From Vulcanimicrobiota bacterium (GTDB lineage: Bacteria > Vulcanimicrobiota > Xenobia > Xenobiales > JADMJV01): a stretch of 64,000 nt of DNA. The position numbers were made by a program, and so were the translations under genes. The stretch covers positions 248,001-312,000 of the forward strand of contig JAHBVR010000011.1 in assembly GCA_019637395.1 (NCBI GenBank). The letters run 5' to 3'. Positions 15,219-23,945 of the stretch are shown in pieces (position 1 is the stretch's first letter; every line of letters starts with the position of its first letter). Below the pieces are notes generated by a model. That model did no database searches. It saw nothing but the letters and a program-made list of their open reading frames with translations, and was not told where the DNA came from.

Positions 15219-16220
15219 ATGAGGATCGTGGTGGATGCGATGGGAGGGGACAAGGCCCCGGACGAGATCGTCCTGGGCGCCGCCAATGCAGCCAAAGCCA
15301 CCAAAGACGTGCAAATTTGTCTGGTGGGCGACGAACGGCGCATCAAAGCGTTGCTTCCAGCCAAGTCCAAAGTCGAGATCCGTCACTGCGAAGATTATTT
15401 CCGCATGGATGAGCCGACCGGCCCGGGATTGCGCGGCCGCAAGCAGGCCTCCATGATGGTGGCCGCGCGCATGATCAAAGAGGGCGAGGCTCAAGCTTTC
15501 GTGTGCGCCGGCAACACCGGCGCGCTTCATCAAGTGGCCGCCCTGGAAATCGGGCGCATCAAAGGCATTCGCCGCTCGGCCCTGGCGGCCGTCTTCCCCA
15601 CTCGCCCGGCCGAGAGCCTGGCTCTGGACCTGGGCGCCAACGCCGACTGCAAGCCGGAATACCTGGTGCAGTTCGCCACCATGGGATCGATTTATGCCGA
15701 GAAGGTAATGGGCAAGAAAAAACCCCGGGTGGCCCTGCTCAACATCGGCAACGAGGAAGGCAAAGGCAACGCCCTGGTGTTGGCTTCGCGCGAACTATTG
15801 CAGAAACACGAAGGCCTGAACTTCGTGGGCAACGTCGAGCCCAACGGATTCTTCAACGGTGAGGTGGACGTAGCCGTGTGTGACGGCTTCGTCGGCAACA
15901 TGATGCTCAAGACCAGCGAAGCGGTGGCCGAGTGGCTCATGGGGCGGGTGCGCGAAGCGGCCCTGCGCACCCCGGTGGCCAAACTGGGTGGACACCTGCT
16001 CAAGCCTTCGCTCAAGACCTTGCGCCAGGAGATCAACCACTCGGAGCACGGCGGAGCCGTGCTGCTGGGCCTCAAGGGCGTGGTCATCAAATGCCACGGC
16101 CGGGCTACCGCCGACACCATCGAAAACGGTATCAAGGTGGCCGCTCGCGCCTTGCGCAACCGGGTGGTGCAGCAAATCGAAGAAAGCCACCAGGAAAGTG
16201 GCCAAGAGCTGAGCGTTTGA
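15219..16220 (+). CDS. plsX: Phosphate acyltransferase PlsX
   Basis: PlsX converts acyl-ACP to acyl-phosphate for the PlsY step of membrane phospholipid synthesis and acts at the inner face of the membrane. The 333-aa protein opens with the signature MRIVVDAMGGDKAPDEIVLG and keeps the conserved CAGNTGA block and NIGNEEGKG. In many bacteria plsX precedes fab genes; here it is coupled to recG instead, with the recG TTG overlapping the plsX stop. Confidence 0.96.
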   Translation: MRIVVDAMGGDKAPDEIVLGAANAAKATKDVQICLVGDERRIKALLPAKSKVEIRHCEDYFRMDEPTGPGLRGRKQASMMVAARMIKEGEAQAFVCAGNTGALHQVAALEIGRIKGIRRSALAAVFPTRPAESLALDLGANADCKPEYLVQFATMGSIYAEKVMGKKKPRVALLNIGNEEGKGNALVLASRELLQKHEGLNFVGNVEPNGFFNGEVDVAVCDGFVGNMMLKTSEAVAEWLMGRVREAALRTPVAKLGGHLLKPSLKTLRQEINHSEHGGAVLLGLKGVVIKCHGRATADTIENGIKVAARALRNRVVQQIEESHQESGQELSV

Positions 16221-18601
16221 CACTGTCCCCGCGGGGTCGCGAACTGGCCGAAGCGCTGGTCGTCCAGCTGCGTAAGGAGTATCAAGACGGTTGCCGCGAT
16301 CGCTACCAGGTGGATCGGCTGGTGCAGCGCTGGCAAACGGCCGTCGATGAGCTCGAGCCTGCCGAAGGGCGCCGCCTGACTCAATCGATTCGCCCCCTGC
16401 TGCGCGGCTACCACGGCCTGGGCATGGGTGAGCGCCAGCACACGCTGGTGGAAACCGGCCAGGATCTGGCCCGGTTGGCCGGCATCGAGCGCAAGCCAGC
16501 TTCCCCGAAACCCACCGCCGTGGCTCCTCCGCCCGCGGCCAAAGGCAATCTGGAACTGGACTCCGAGGTTATGTATCTGAAAAACGTCGGTCCCCAGGCC
16601 GGCGCCCGCCTGCACAAATTGGGCCTGCACACCGTGCGCGACCTGATCTTGCACCTGCCGCGCCGCTGGGAAGATCGCACCACCATCCGGCCCATCGCCA
16701 GCCTGCGCCCGGGGGCGGTGGAAACCGTGCAGGGCAAGCTGGGAACGCTGAAAACCAAAAGCCCCCGGCGCGGCATGACCATCTCGGAGTTCCCCCTCAA
16801 CGACGGCACCGGCACGGTCATACTCACCTGGTTCAACCAGCCCCATATCCTGAAACAGCTCCAGCCCGGCACCACCGTGACGGCCGTGGGCAAAGTGGAA
16901 GAAAGCTTCGGCCAGTTGCAAATCAACACGCCTGAACTGGAGACGGGCGAAGATAACATTCAGGCCGGACGCATCGTGCCGGTCTACCCTCTGACCGGCC
17001 AGATGAGCCAGAAATGGCTGCGCAAAGTGCTCTTCCAGGCCGTGCCCACCTACGCTCCCAAGTTGCCCGACCCGATTCCCGAGCACATCCTAAACCGCCA
17101 TAACTTTCCCCGCAAAGGACCGGCCGTGGTCGAGTTTCACTGGCCCGGAGATTTCGCCCGCCGCGACTGGGCGCGCCGCCGGCTGGCCTTTGAAGAACTC
17201 TTCATGGTCCAACTGGAGCTGGCCGAACAGCGCCGGGACCGTGAAATCGAGCCCCGCCTGCTCCACTACCGGCTGGACAAACCGCTGCTGGAGAGCTTTC
17301 TGGAACGCTTGCCCTTTGCTCCCACCGGCGCGCAAGCGCGGGTCATGAATCAAATTCTCGGCGACTTGGCCCGCGAAGTGCCCATGAACCGGCTGCTGCA
17401 AGGCGATGTAGGGGCCGGCAAGACGGTGGTGGCGGCCTTCGCCGCCTGGTGCGGCTTTCAGAGCGGCTATCAGTCGGCCATCATGGCTCCCACCGAGATC
17501 CTCTCCGAGCAACATTACCAGAAGCTTCAAGAGATGCTGGAGCCGGCCGGCATGCGCTGCGCCCGCCTCTCGGGCAGCCAGAAAAAGTCCGAGAAGCGCA
17601 AGGTCTATGAAGGCCTGGCCGATCATAGCATCGATCTGGTGGTGGGCACTCACGCCGTCATCCAGCAAGGGGTGGAGTTTTCCAGGCTGGGCGTGGTGGT
17701 GGTCGACGAGCAGCACAAGTTCGGGGTCATGCAGCGCACCGCCCTGCGTCAAAAAGGTCATAACCCGGACCTGCTGGTCATGACGGCCACCCCCATCCCG
17801 CGCACCCTGGCGCTGACCCTTTATGGCGACCTGGAAGTCTCGCGCCTGGATGAACTGCCACCCGGCCGCCAGCCGATCCATTCCGAATCGGTGCCCTTCT
17901 CGGAACGGCGCCGGGTCTACGACGAAATTCGCCAGCAGATCAAAGAAGGCCGCCAGGCCTACATCATCTGCCCGCTGGTCGAGGAAACCGAGAAAGTGGA
18001 AGCGACCGCGGCCGTTGAGGAAGCCGAGGTACTGCGTACCCGGGTCTTTCCCGAGTTTTCTGTGGGATTGCTGCACGGTCGCATGAAGGCCGCCGACAAA
18101 GAACGAGTCATGCAAGATTTCCGCGACGGCGTCCATCAAATCCTCATCTCCACCACCGTCATCGAAGTCGGCGTGGACGTGCCCAACGCCACCGTCATGC
18201 TGGTGCAGGACGCCAACCGCTTCGGACTGGCTCAATTGCATCAACTGCGCGGGCGGGTCGGGCGCGGCCGCCACCAGTCGCGCTGCATTTTTATGGGCGA
18301 TGCCAAAAGCGAAGATTCGGCCCGGCGCCTGAAGGCCATTGCCCGTCTCTCGGACGGCTTTGATGTGGCCGAAGAAGATCTGCAAATCCGCGGTCCCGGC
18401 GACTTTTACGGATTGCGCCAGAGTGGCTTTCCTGAGTTCAAGGTGGCTGATCTGCTCCGAGATCAAGATCTTCTCGAGTTAGCGCGCGCTGAGGCTCAAC
18501 AGATCATGCGTGACGACCCCGGGCTGCAGCACTCGGAACATCGCCTGCTGCGCCAGGCCCTGGAAAGCCGCCAAATGCGCAGCGCCGAACTGGTTCACTG
18601 A
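16217..18601 (+). CDS. recG: ATP-dependent DNA helicase RecG
   Basis: RecG regresses stalled replication forks and processes branched DNA. I set the start at the TTG at 16217, which overlaps the plsX stop (TTGA); the open frame continues upstream only through plsX. The 794-aa product has an N-terminal extension, the wedge OB-fold region (about 120-330), Walker A GDVGAGKT near 396-404, the DEQH box near 496, and RGRVGRGRHQSR in the second helicase lobe. The extension resembles the longer RecG forms of some phyla. Its TGA shares a base with the rsmD ATG. Confidence 0.94.
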   Translation: MTLSPRGRELAEALVVQLRKEYQDGCRDRYQVDRLVQRWQTAVDELEPAEGRRLTQSIRPLLRGYHGLGMGERQHTLVETGQDLARLAGIERKPASPKPTAVAPPPAAKGNLELDSEVMYLKNVGPQAGARLHKLGLHTVRDLILHLPRRWEDRTTIRPIASLRPGAVETVQGKLGTLKTKSPRRGMTISEFPLNDGTGTVILTWFNQPHILKQLQPGTTVTAVGKVEESFGQLQINTPELETGEDNIQAGRIVPVYPLTGQMSQKWLRKVLFQAVPTYAPKLPDPIPEHILNRHNFPRKGPAVVEFHWPGDFARRDWARRRLAFEELFMVQLELAEQRRDREIEPRLLHYRLDKPLLESFLERLPFAPTGAQARVMNQILGDLAREVPMNRLLQGDVGAGKTVVAAFAAWCGFQSGYQSAIMAPTEILSEQHYQKLQEMLEPAGMRCARLSGSQKKSEKRKVYEGLADHSIDLVVGTHAVIQQGVEFSRLGVVVVDEQHKFGVMQRTALRQKGHNPDLLVMTATPIPRTLALTLYGDLEVSRLDELPPGRQPIHSESVPFSERRRVYDEIRQQIKEGRQAYIICPLVEETEKVEATAAVEEAEVLRTRVFPEFSVGLLHGRMKAADKERVMQDFRDGVHQILISTTVIEVGVDVPNATVMLVQDANRFGLAQLHQLRGRVGRGRHQSRCIFMGDAKSEDSARRLKAIARLSDGFDVAEEDLQIRGPGDFYGLRQSGFPEFKVADLLRDQDLLELARAEAQQIMRDDPGLQHSEHRLLRQALESRQMRSAELVH

Positions 18602-19077
18602 TGCTGGGGAAAGTTCGCCCTACCACCGGCAAAGTGCTCGAGTCCATTCTGGCCACCCTGGGCGATTATTGGGAGGGAGCGCGAGTTCTTGATCTCTTCG
18701 CCGGCTCCGGCACACTGGCCGAAGCTGCCTTAAGGCAGGGAGCCGGCGAGGTGGTGGCTATCGAAGGGCACGCCCGGGTGGCCGCCGCCTTGCGCAAAAA
18801 GATGCCTGTCATCGTGGGAATTCTTCCCGGCGCACTGAACAGGCTCAGCGGCCATTTTGACATCATCCTGGGCGACCCGCCTTATGGAGCGGCCGAAGGC
18901 CCGGCCACACTGGCTTTGCTCAGCCCCCTGTTAAAACCGGAAGGCTGGATTGTCTGGGAGCATCATCACAAAGACCCTTATCCCGATCCGGTGCCCGGCC
19001 TGAGCCTGTGGCGCTGCCGGCGCTTCGGCGAAACGGCCGTGTCGTATTACCGCCAGGGCGGAATGGTGCCGGACTGA
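18601..19077 (+). CDS. rsmD: 16S rRNA m2G966 methyltransferase RsmD
   Basis: RsmD methylates G966 of 16S rRNA. This 158-aa form has VRPTTGKVLESIL at the N-terminus, the SAM-binding VLDLFAGSGTL (about 30-40) and the catalytic DPPYG. It is shorter than usual because the typical opening strand (MRIIGG) is missing, so the protein may be slightly truncated at the start. It overlaps recG by one base (TGATG) and overlaps the convergent GGCT-like gene by 31 bp. Confidence 0.88.
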   Translation: MLGKVRPTTGKVLESILATLGDYWEGARVLDLFAGSGTLAEAALRQGAGEVVAIEGHARVAAALRKKMPVIVGILPGALNRLSGHFDIILGDPPYGAAEGPATLALLSPLLKPEGWIVWEHHHKDPYPDPVPGLSLWRCRRFGETAVSYYRQGGMVPD

Positions 19078-19502
19078 TGAGGCCAGCGCTCGATCACCGG
19101 CCACTCGGGCCGCTCCTCGGGGGCCACGTAAGTCCAGATCCATTCGCCCTCCCAGGCACAGGCCACGCGCAGGTAATCGCGCAACTGCGGAGTGAACCCC
19201 TCGAAATCATCCAGATGGTGGCGCAAACGCTCACTCTCGCGCAGAGTCAGGATTTCCCCCACCACCGAGCAAGGGAAATCCGGCGGAGCCGGAACGGCCG
19301 GCTCGGGCACCGTCCACACGTAGGGCCGGGCCGGCAGAATGGGCCAGGACACCGGCAAAGTCAGGGCCGGATAGCCTTCCGGCCGCAAGCGCAAATGCCC
19401 GGGCCAGCTCACGGTTCGACTCCCCACCACCGCCTCGCTCAACTGATCGTAGTTATTCTGGCCCGGCCGCAGCGAGCCGTAGACAAAAAGGGATAAGGTC
19501 AT
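19047..19502 (-). CDS. Gamma-glutamylcyclotransferase-fold (AIG2-like) protein
   Basis: The start is the ATG at 19502; a further start at 19511 adds three residues. The GGCT fold is shown by the FVYGSLRPGQNN motif at the N-terminus and the acidic LDDFEGF later, which holds the usual catalytic Glu. Members release 5-oxoproline from gamma-glutamyl substrates or act on related amides. The insert between strands is Pro-rich. It diverges from thiN with only 21 bp between start codons. Confidence 0.78.
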   Translation of the reverse strand: MTLSLFVYGSLRPGQNNYDQLSEAVVGSRTVSWPGHLRLRPEGYPALTLPVSWPILPARPYVWTVPEPAVPAPPDFPCSVVGEILTLRESERLRHHLDDFEGFTPQLRDYLRVACAWEGEWIWTYVAPEERPEWPVIERWPHQSGTIPPWR

Positions 19503-19510
19503 GCACGCCA

Positions 19511-19516
19511 TAGCTA
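19511..19516. promoter_or_regulatory. Palindromic TAGCTA between divergent starts
   Basis: TAGCTA is its own reverse complement. It lies 7 nt before the thiN ATG on the plus strand and 8 nt before the GGCT-like ATG on the minus strand. It could serve as a shared -10 for two leaderless transcripts. The last base departs from TANNNT, so this is tentative. Confidence 0.35.
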
Positions 19517-19523
19517 CCCGAGC

Positions 19524-20189
19524 ATGAGCGAAAACCCTGCGGCCATCATCGTGGCCGGTGGCCCCTCTCCCCCGGTCGCCTGGGCGCGCCCCCTGCTGGA
19601 GAAAGCCAGTCTGCTATTTTGCGCCGACTCCGGGCTGCATCTATGCCTGGCCTGCGGATTGCAGCCCGATATGCTGGTGGGCGATCTCGATTCCGTCGGT
19701 CCCGAACAGTTGGGCCGGCTGCCCGATTTGCGCTACGGAGTGGAGCAACACAACAGCGACAAGGACGAATCCGACCTGGACCTGACTCTGCGGGCCCTGG
19801 CCCGCTATTGGCAAGGGCCGGTGGACATCCTGGCGGCTCTGGGAGGACGTCTTGACCACGCCCTCTTCAATCTCTGCGCGGTGCTCTTTCAGGGGCGTCA
19901 GCTCGGCCTGAGAGTGCGCCTGCTGGACCCGGAGACGATAGTCTATCCCCTGGAAAACGAGTTTTTGGAACTGCATGACCTGGTGGGCGCCACCTGCTCT
20001 ATCCTGCCCCTGGGAGGTCCGCTGGGCGGCGTCACTTTGCAAGGTTTCCGCTACCCCTTACGGACAGAATCTCTGGGCCACCGGCAGACCAGAGGTCTGT
20101 CCAACCGGATCGACGTCTCTCCGGCCAGCATTCAGGCACAATCCGGACAGGCACTGGTGGTGATCAGCCAGAAATCCCACCTATGCTGA
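19524..20189 (+). CDS. thiN: Thiamine diphosphokinase
   Basis: This enzyme transfers pyrophosphate from ATP to thiamine to make thiamine diphosphate. The 221-aa protein has the family's GDLDSV (about 53-58), SDKDESDLDLTL (about 78-89) and GGRLDHALFNL, which bind metal, ATP and thiamine. The C-terminal beta-domain (PLGGVTLQGFRYPL) is complete. It overlaps the PilZ gene by 7 bp and they are probably cotranslated. Confidence 0.94.
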   Translation: MSENPAAIIVAGGPSPPVAWARPLLEKASLLFCADSGLHLCLACGLQPDMLVGDLDSVGPEQLGRLPDLRYGVEQHNSDKDESDLDLTLRALARYWQGPVDILAALGGRLDHALFNLCAVLFQGRQLGLRVRLLDPETIVYPLENEFLELHDLVGATCSILPLGGPLGGVTLQGFRYPLRTESLGHRQTRGLSNRIDVSPASIQAQSGQALVVISQKSHLC

Positions 20190-20773
20190 AAGAACTGCTG
20201 GGCTCGCTGCGAGCCGTGCCCATCGACCTGGTTTTCTGCGCTGGCGACATGCTGCACTTCAAGTGCAGTTCTTCGCTCACTCAAGGGAAGGTGCGTAAAG
20301 TGCGCGCGCGCCTGCCCGAAGGGCAAATGTTCGGCGCCCGCATTGAAGTTCTCGCCCAGGATGAGAAGTCTCGTCTCTACAAAGGTCGCCTGCTCGAGCC
20401 GCTGGCTGCCATAGCCCACCTGCGAGGTCTGCTGCCGTTACCTTTTGAGGACCGCCGCGTGTCCCCGCGCATCGAACGTACGGTCCGCGTTCTTTCCCCA
20501 CAACTGGAGGGTTTCAGTGCCCTGACTCGAGACATTTCTCTGCAAGGGCTGTGCCTGGTGGTCAGCCAGGTTCTGTCCGTCGGCGCCAGGATGCAGGTGG
20601 AGATGGATCTGGACGCCTCCAGCCCCCATCCAGTCCGCTTTGATTTGGAAACCCGCTGGTCCGCTCCCGACCTGCTGACCGGAAAGAATCTGGTGGGAGG
20701 TTGCTTCCTGACCATGAACCAGCGGCAACGCACGGTGCTCAAGAACTATCTGGCCAGCACTTTGACCCAGTAA
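20183..20773 (+). CDS. PilZ-domain protein
   Basis: PilZ domains bind cyclic di-GMP. Here the second half contains DRRVSPRIERTV, matching the RxxxR arm, and DISLQG, matching the (D/N)xSxxG loop. The first half resembles the YcgR-type N-terminal beta domain (KGRLLEPLAAIAHLR), giving a two-domain layout common in regulators of motility or surface behaviour. The neighbouring thiN is metabolic and gives no clue to the target. The 196-aa length is typical. Confidence 0.82.
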   Translation: MLKELLGSLRAVPIDLVFCAGDMLHFKCSSSLTQGKVRKVRARLPEGQMFGARIEVLAQDEKSRLYKGRLLEPLAAIAHLRGLLPLPFEDRRVSPRIERTVRVLSPQLEGFSALTRDISLQGLCLVVSQVLSVGARMQVEMDLDASSPHPVRFDLETRWSAPDLLTGKNLVGGCFLTMNQRQRTVLKNYLASTLTQ

Positions 20774-20803
20774 TAAAAAGAAGGCCCGCCGAGGAGGCGG
20801 GCC
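20771..20803 (-). terminator. Intrinsic terminator reading the minus strand
   Basis: GGCCCGCC (20783-20790) and GGCGGGCC (20796-20803) form a strong stem. The T-rich tail (CTTCTTTTTATTA) follows it only on the minus strand, so it should end the kinase-Hpt transcript about 200 nt beyond the Hpt stop. On the plus strand the tail is absent. Confidence 0.75.
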
Positions 20804-20971
20804 AACAGTGACTTGGTGAGTGAGGTGGGTTTGGGCTTACAAGATCAACGAAGTCCACTTCCCAGTCGCGGTCCTCGATGACAATCATTGAAAACTACTT
20901 GCCGCGGAAACCTTTCGTTCCCGTGCCGTTAGACTACCAAAAGACCAGCGGCAGGCCGTAGGTCGGTTGAT

Positions 20972-20981
20972 CCTCTAGAGG
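20972..20981. repeat. CCTCTAGAGG palindrome, left copy
   Basis: The same perfect 10-bp palindrome occurs again at 23555-23564, so the two copies flank the hybrid kinase and Hpt genes. The upstream copy lies just before the kinase start and could be an operator. Chance cannot be ruled out. Confidence 0.3.
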
Positions 20982-21001
20982 CGGTATTGCAGTACCGAGT
21001 A

Positions 21002-21337
21002 CTATCCTTGTACATGTTCCTGCAGACGCCGCATCACCGACTCCAGGGAGTCTAGCGTGGCCGTCAGGTCAGGCAGCGGGTCGGCCTGAGTCAAGTCGTC
21101 GAGTTCCAGACAGGCGCGTTCAGCCGCCGGAGAAAAAAGATAGGAAAGCCCACCCCGAAACCAGTGGACCGCTTTGCGAACTTCTTCGCGGTCGTTGGCC
21201 GTGCCCGCCCGGCGTAGACGAGCCAGCATAGGATCGACTTCCGACAGGAATTGCTTGAGAACCTCCTTCAGGATGGCCTCGTTGCCAAAGCACTTGAGGG
21301 CTTTCTCTCGATCGAACAGATCCGCGTCCTGAGTCAT
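21002..21337 (-). CDS. Hpt-domain phosphotransfer protein
   Basis: This 111-aa helical protein has the Hpt phosphoacceptor motif AVHWFRGGLSYLF, with His near residue 58 followed by the usual basic-Gly pair. Hpt proteins relay phosphate between a hybrid kinase's receiver and a final regulator. It overlaps the upstream hybrid kinase gene by 4 bp (ATGA), so the pair is a phosphorelay unit. No output regulator is adjacent. Confidence 0.85.
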   Translation of the reverse strand: MTQDADLFDREKALKCFGNEAILKEVLKQFLSEVDPMLARLRRAGTANDREEVRKAVHWFRGGLSYLFSPAAERACLELDDLTQADPLPDLTATLDSLESVMRRLQEHVQG

Positions 21338-23523
21338 TGCGCTTGTATCCTTAACAAAATTCTCTCCAATTCGGGAGCCACAATGGGCTTGGCCAAAAAT
21401 TCATTCATGCCGGCATCCAGGCAGAGCTTACGGTCCTGCTCAAAGGCCTGCGCCGTCAGAGCCACAATGATCGTTTGGCTCCTTCCCAGATCCTCCTCCA
21501 TCTGGCGGATCAAGCGAGTCGCTTCCAGCCCATCCATCCGAGGCATCTGCACATCCATGAAAATAACGTCGAAATTTTCTTCGCGCGCCTTCTCCACGGC
21601 ATCCTGACCATCTTCCACACAGCTCACTTTAAAGTGCCTTTCCTCCAAGAGTAATCTCATCACCGTCTGTCCGATGGGATTGTCCTCCGCCAGCAGGGCG
21701 GTCATTCCGTGACGAACCATGACTCCCGGATCCTCCTGAACCAACGGAGCAGGCTCCACCGGCTGCAAAGCCGACCACAGACTCAGGGTCGTGAGCGGCG
21801 CCGCCACCCGCACTACCCGAGGGTCTTCCAAGTCCAGTCCGGGCAACAAAGCCACCCTGGTCGTTGAAGGCAAATCCTTCAACCAGAGGTGCAACTTCTC
21901 CGCATTTCCCAGGCACAGTGGATCGACCAACCAAAAATCAGCCTGGCCCTGCAAATCCCCCTCGTATACCTGCACGTCCATCCGCCGCAAAGCATCCAAC
22001 ACCGCCTCGCGGTAACTGGCTTGCGGGGCCAGCACGACACAGCAATGAGAAACGACAGGTCTAGGAGCGCGCAGGCTTCCACGCGCTTCGTTCAGGGGCA
22101 ACTTGAGAGTGCAGACAGTCCCCTGGCCCGGCTGACTGGCCATCTCCAGGCTACCTCCCATTTTGGCCACCAGACGCTGGCAAATAGCCAACCCCAGGCC
22201 GGTTCCGCCAAAGCGCCGGTGTATCGAGGTATTGGCCTGTGTGAAGGGCTCGAACACCTCGCTCAAGCTCTCGGGCGCGATACCGCAGCCGGTATCGCTG
22301 ACCCGGAAAGTCAGCCAATCCTGATCGCTTTCCGCTTCCAACCGGACCGAGCCGGCCTCGGTAAACTTGACGGCATTGCTGATCAAATTGAGCAGCACCT
22401 GGAGCACCCGGGCGGAGTCTCCCACCATCTGCTCGGGGATCTCCCCCACCTTTCCCCAAAGAGCTACCTGGCGTTCAGCGCAACGCGTAACGAAAGGAGC
22501 CAGCGCCTGAGGAACCAGCTCGGCCGGAGAATAAGGCAACTCCTCGATGGTCAGCGCGTCTGCCTCGATCTTGGAGAAATCCAGCACGTCATTGAGAATC
22601 ACCAGCAGATTATTAGCGCTCTGGTGAACCAGATCAGCGTATTCCTTCTGCTGACTCGTCAAGCCGGAAGTTTTACGCAAGTGACCGACCATCCCCAAGA
22701 TACCGTTCATAGGGGTACGGATTTCGTGGCTCATACGCGCCAAAAAATCGCTTTTGGCCTGACTGGCATGAGTGGCGGATTGGTAAGCCGCTTCATACTC
22801 ACGTGCCCGCAGGGCCAGCTGATGCTCCAGAGACACAAAACGACCCGCCACTTTGACCGCCAGTACGCGAATCACGGTAACGCCGGTCAGGAGCACCAGC
22901 ACCAGGCCGAGCATCAAGGACCATTCCAGTTGCACAATGGCGCGCTGCTGCTTATCCTGTCGGTCCGCCAGAACATCCTGCTCGGTCTTGGTCATGCGGC
23001 TGAGAATACTGCGGATGGATTCGCGCAGCAGGGGCCCCTCTCCCGAGACCAGCAATTTCTGGGCTTCGCCGGCCGAACCGGTATTGAGCAGCGCGTTCTG
23101 ACGGTTCATTTGCAAACGCTTGGCGCCAAGTAAGCCGTGGAGCTGGTCGCAACGCTCCACTTCCACCCGATCCTGCAACAAGGCTCGCAACTCTTTCAGG
23201 GGAACGGTAAAATCGGAACTCGCCTCATAAGCGTCCAGCAGGGCGGGGCTGCCTGTAAACAGGTAACCCCGCTGATTGCTCTCCGCCTCGTAGAGATCGC
23301 TCTCCAGGCGCCGCAGGATGGTTTGCACCTGCAAGCTGCGCCGAGTCCATTCTCGCTGCACATTGACCTCGTGAAAAAGATACAAGGTCCAGAGAGCCGT
23401 CGCGAATTGAATGACCAAGATCAACAGCACGCCGAACTGAACCAAGCCCGTGAGCGCGGCCCCCTGGCCCCGCGTCAACTCCTCCGCGGAGGAAGACGGC
23501 GGTTCTTCGCTGTGGTTGGTCAT
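21334..23523 (-). CDS. CHASE3-like hybrid sensor histidine kinase
   Basis: The start is the ATG at 23523 (a TTG lies one codon upstream). A membrane helix near residues 26-48 is followed by a periplasmic helical CHASE3-type domain (DLYEAESNQRGYLFTGSP), a second helix near 205-225, HisKA with the phospho-His in [12 protein letters not shown] (about 263), HATPase with GCGIAP and [10 protein letters not shown], a degenerate receiver (about 490-595, no phospho-Asp motif), and an intact receiver with FMDVQMPRMDG (Asp near 657) and conserved KP. The Hpt gene follows at once. Stimulus unknown. Confidence 0.92.
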   Translation of the reverse strand: MTNHSEEPPSSSAEELTRGQGAALTGLVQFGVLLILVIQFATALWTLYLFHEVNVQREWTRRSLQVQTILRRLESDLYEAESNQRGYLFTGSPALLDAYEASSDFTVPLKELRALLQDRVEVERCDQLHGLLGAKRLQMNRQNALLNTGSAGEAQKLLVSGEGPLLRESIRSILSRMTKTEQDVLADRQDKQQRAIVQLEWSLMLGLVLVLLTGVTVIRVLAVKVAGRFVSLEHQLALRAREYEAAYQSATHASQAKSDFLARMSHEIRTPMNGILGMVGHLRKTSGLTSQQKEYADLVHQSANNLLVILNDVLDFSKIEADALTIEELPYSPAELVPQALAPFVTRCAERQVALWGKVGEIPEQMVGDSARVLQVLLNLISNAVKFTEAGSVRLEAESDQDWLTFRVSDTGCGIAPESLSEVFEPFTQANTSIHRRFGGTGLGLAICQRLVAKMGGSLEMASQPGQGTVCTLKLPLNEARGSLRAPRPVVSHCCVVLAPQASYREAVLDALRRMDVQVYEGDLQGQADFWLVDPLCLGNAEKLHLWLKDLPSTTRVALLPGLDLEDPRVVRVAAPLTTLSLWSALQPVEPAPLVQEDPGVMVRHGMTALLAEDNPIGQTVMRLLLEERHFKVSCVEDGQDAVEKAREENFDVIFMDVQMPRMDGLEATRLIRQMEEDLGRSQTIIVALTAQAFEQDRKLCLDAGMNEFLAKPIVAPELERILLRIQAQ

Positions 23524-23554
23524 CAAAAGGTATCCTAGGCGAGCCCCGCGGTCT

Positions 23555-23564
23555 CCTCTAGAGG
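23555..23564. repeat. CCTCTAGAGG palindrome, right copy
   Basis: This identical copy of the 20972 palindrome lies about 30 bp upstream of the hybrid kinase start. It is suited by position to bind a regulator of that operon, but no evidence beyond position supports this. Confidence 0.3.
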
Positions 23565-23715
23565 ATAGGACAAATGTGATAATTGTCTGAGGGGAGTCTG
23601 TACCGACCGGACCCGGTACTCGAATAACAGACGGGAGGTACCTGTCACTCTGTGCGAGTACTGCCGTAGTGCTTACAGTTGGTATCAGAAGCTTTCCGTT
23701 CGGAGGTCAAATCTA

Positions 23716-23865
23716 ATGGCAACCTTTCTCGCATTCAAAGTTCCCAAAAGACTTCATCATCAGGCGCTCCCGAACGAAGCTTGGGTCTCACGCGCAAGTT
23801 CGTTCCAGCAACTTTTCAATCGTCTGGTCGACTCCCGGCCCGTTGGGGGAGAGGGAGAGGACTAG
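23716..23865 (+). CDS. Small hypothetical protein, 49 aa
   Basis: The 420-bp gap upstream of the kinase holds one credible small gene: an ATG at 23716 preceded 9 nt upstream by GGAGG, encoding MATFLAFKVPKRLHHQALPN and continuing to an acidic end. An intrinsic terminator follows 35 bp after the stop. No family is known. The remaining bases (23566-23700) hold short inverted repeats around GTAC and GGTACTCG but no gene I can support. Confidence 0.45.
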   Translation: MATFLAFKVPKRLHHQALPNEAWVSRASSFQQLFNRLVDSRPVGGEGED

Positions 23866-23895
23866 GGAGAAAGAGAGCGTTTCCCCTTAAACGCA

Positions 23896-23926
23896 AAAAG
23901 GCACCGAGCTTCATCGGTGCCTTTTT
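23896..23926. terminator. Bidirectional intrinsic terminator
   Basis: GGCACCGA and TCGGTGCC form a perfect 8-bp stem with a 6-nt loop, flanked by AAAAA on the left and TTTTT on the right. It can end both the small plus-strand gene and the minus-strand Gly-rich repeat gene. Confidence 0.92.
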
Positions 23927-23945
23927 CCTTCTTCCCCGGAAGGGG

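Noticed and set aside
15932-16216. N-terminal extension of recG into plsX
   Set aside because: The extra residues lie wholly inside plsX and are Arg/Gly/Pro-rich shadow sequence; the TTG overlapping the plsX stop is a better start.
15692-17086. 464-codon antisense frame across plsX and recG
   Set aside because: Both plus-strand genes are unmistakable; the antisense product has no domain.
20804-21001. Riboswitch or small RNA between the PilZ and Hpt genes
   Set aside because: I could not fold a convincing conserved structure by eye; the region is best explained as the 3' tail of the Hpt transcript ending at the minus-strand terminator.
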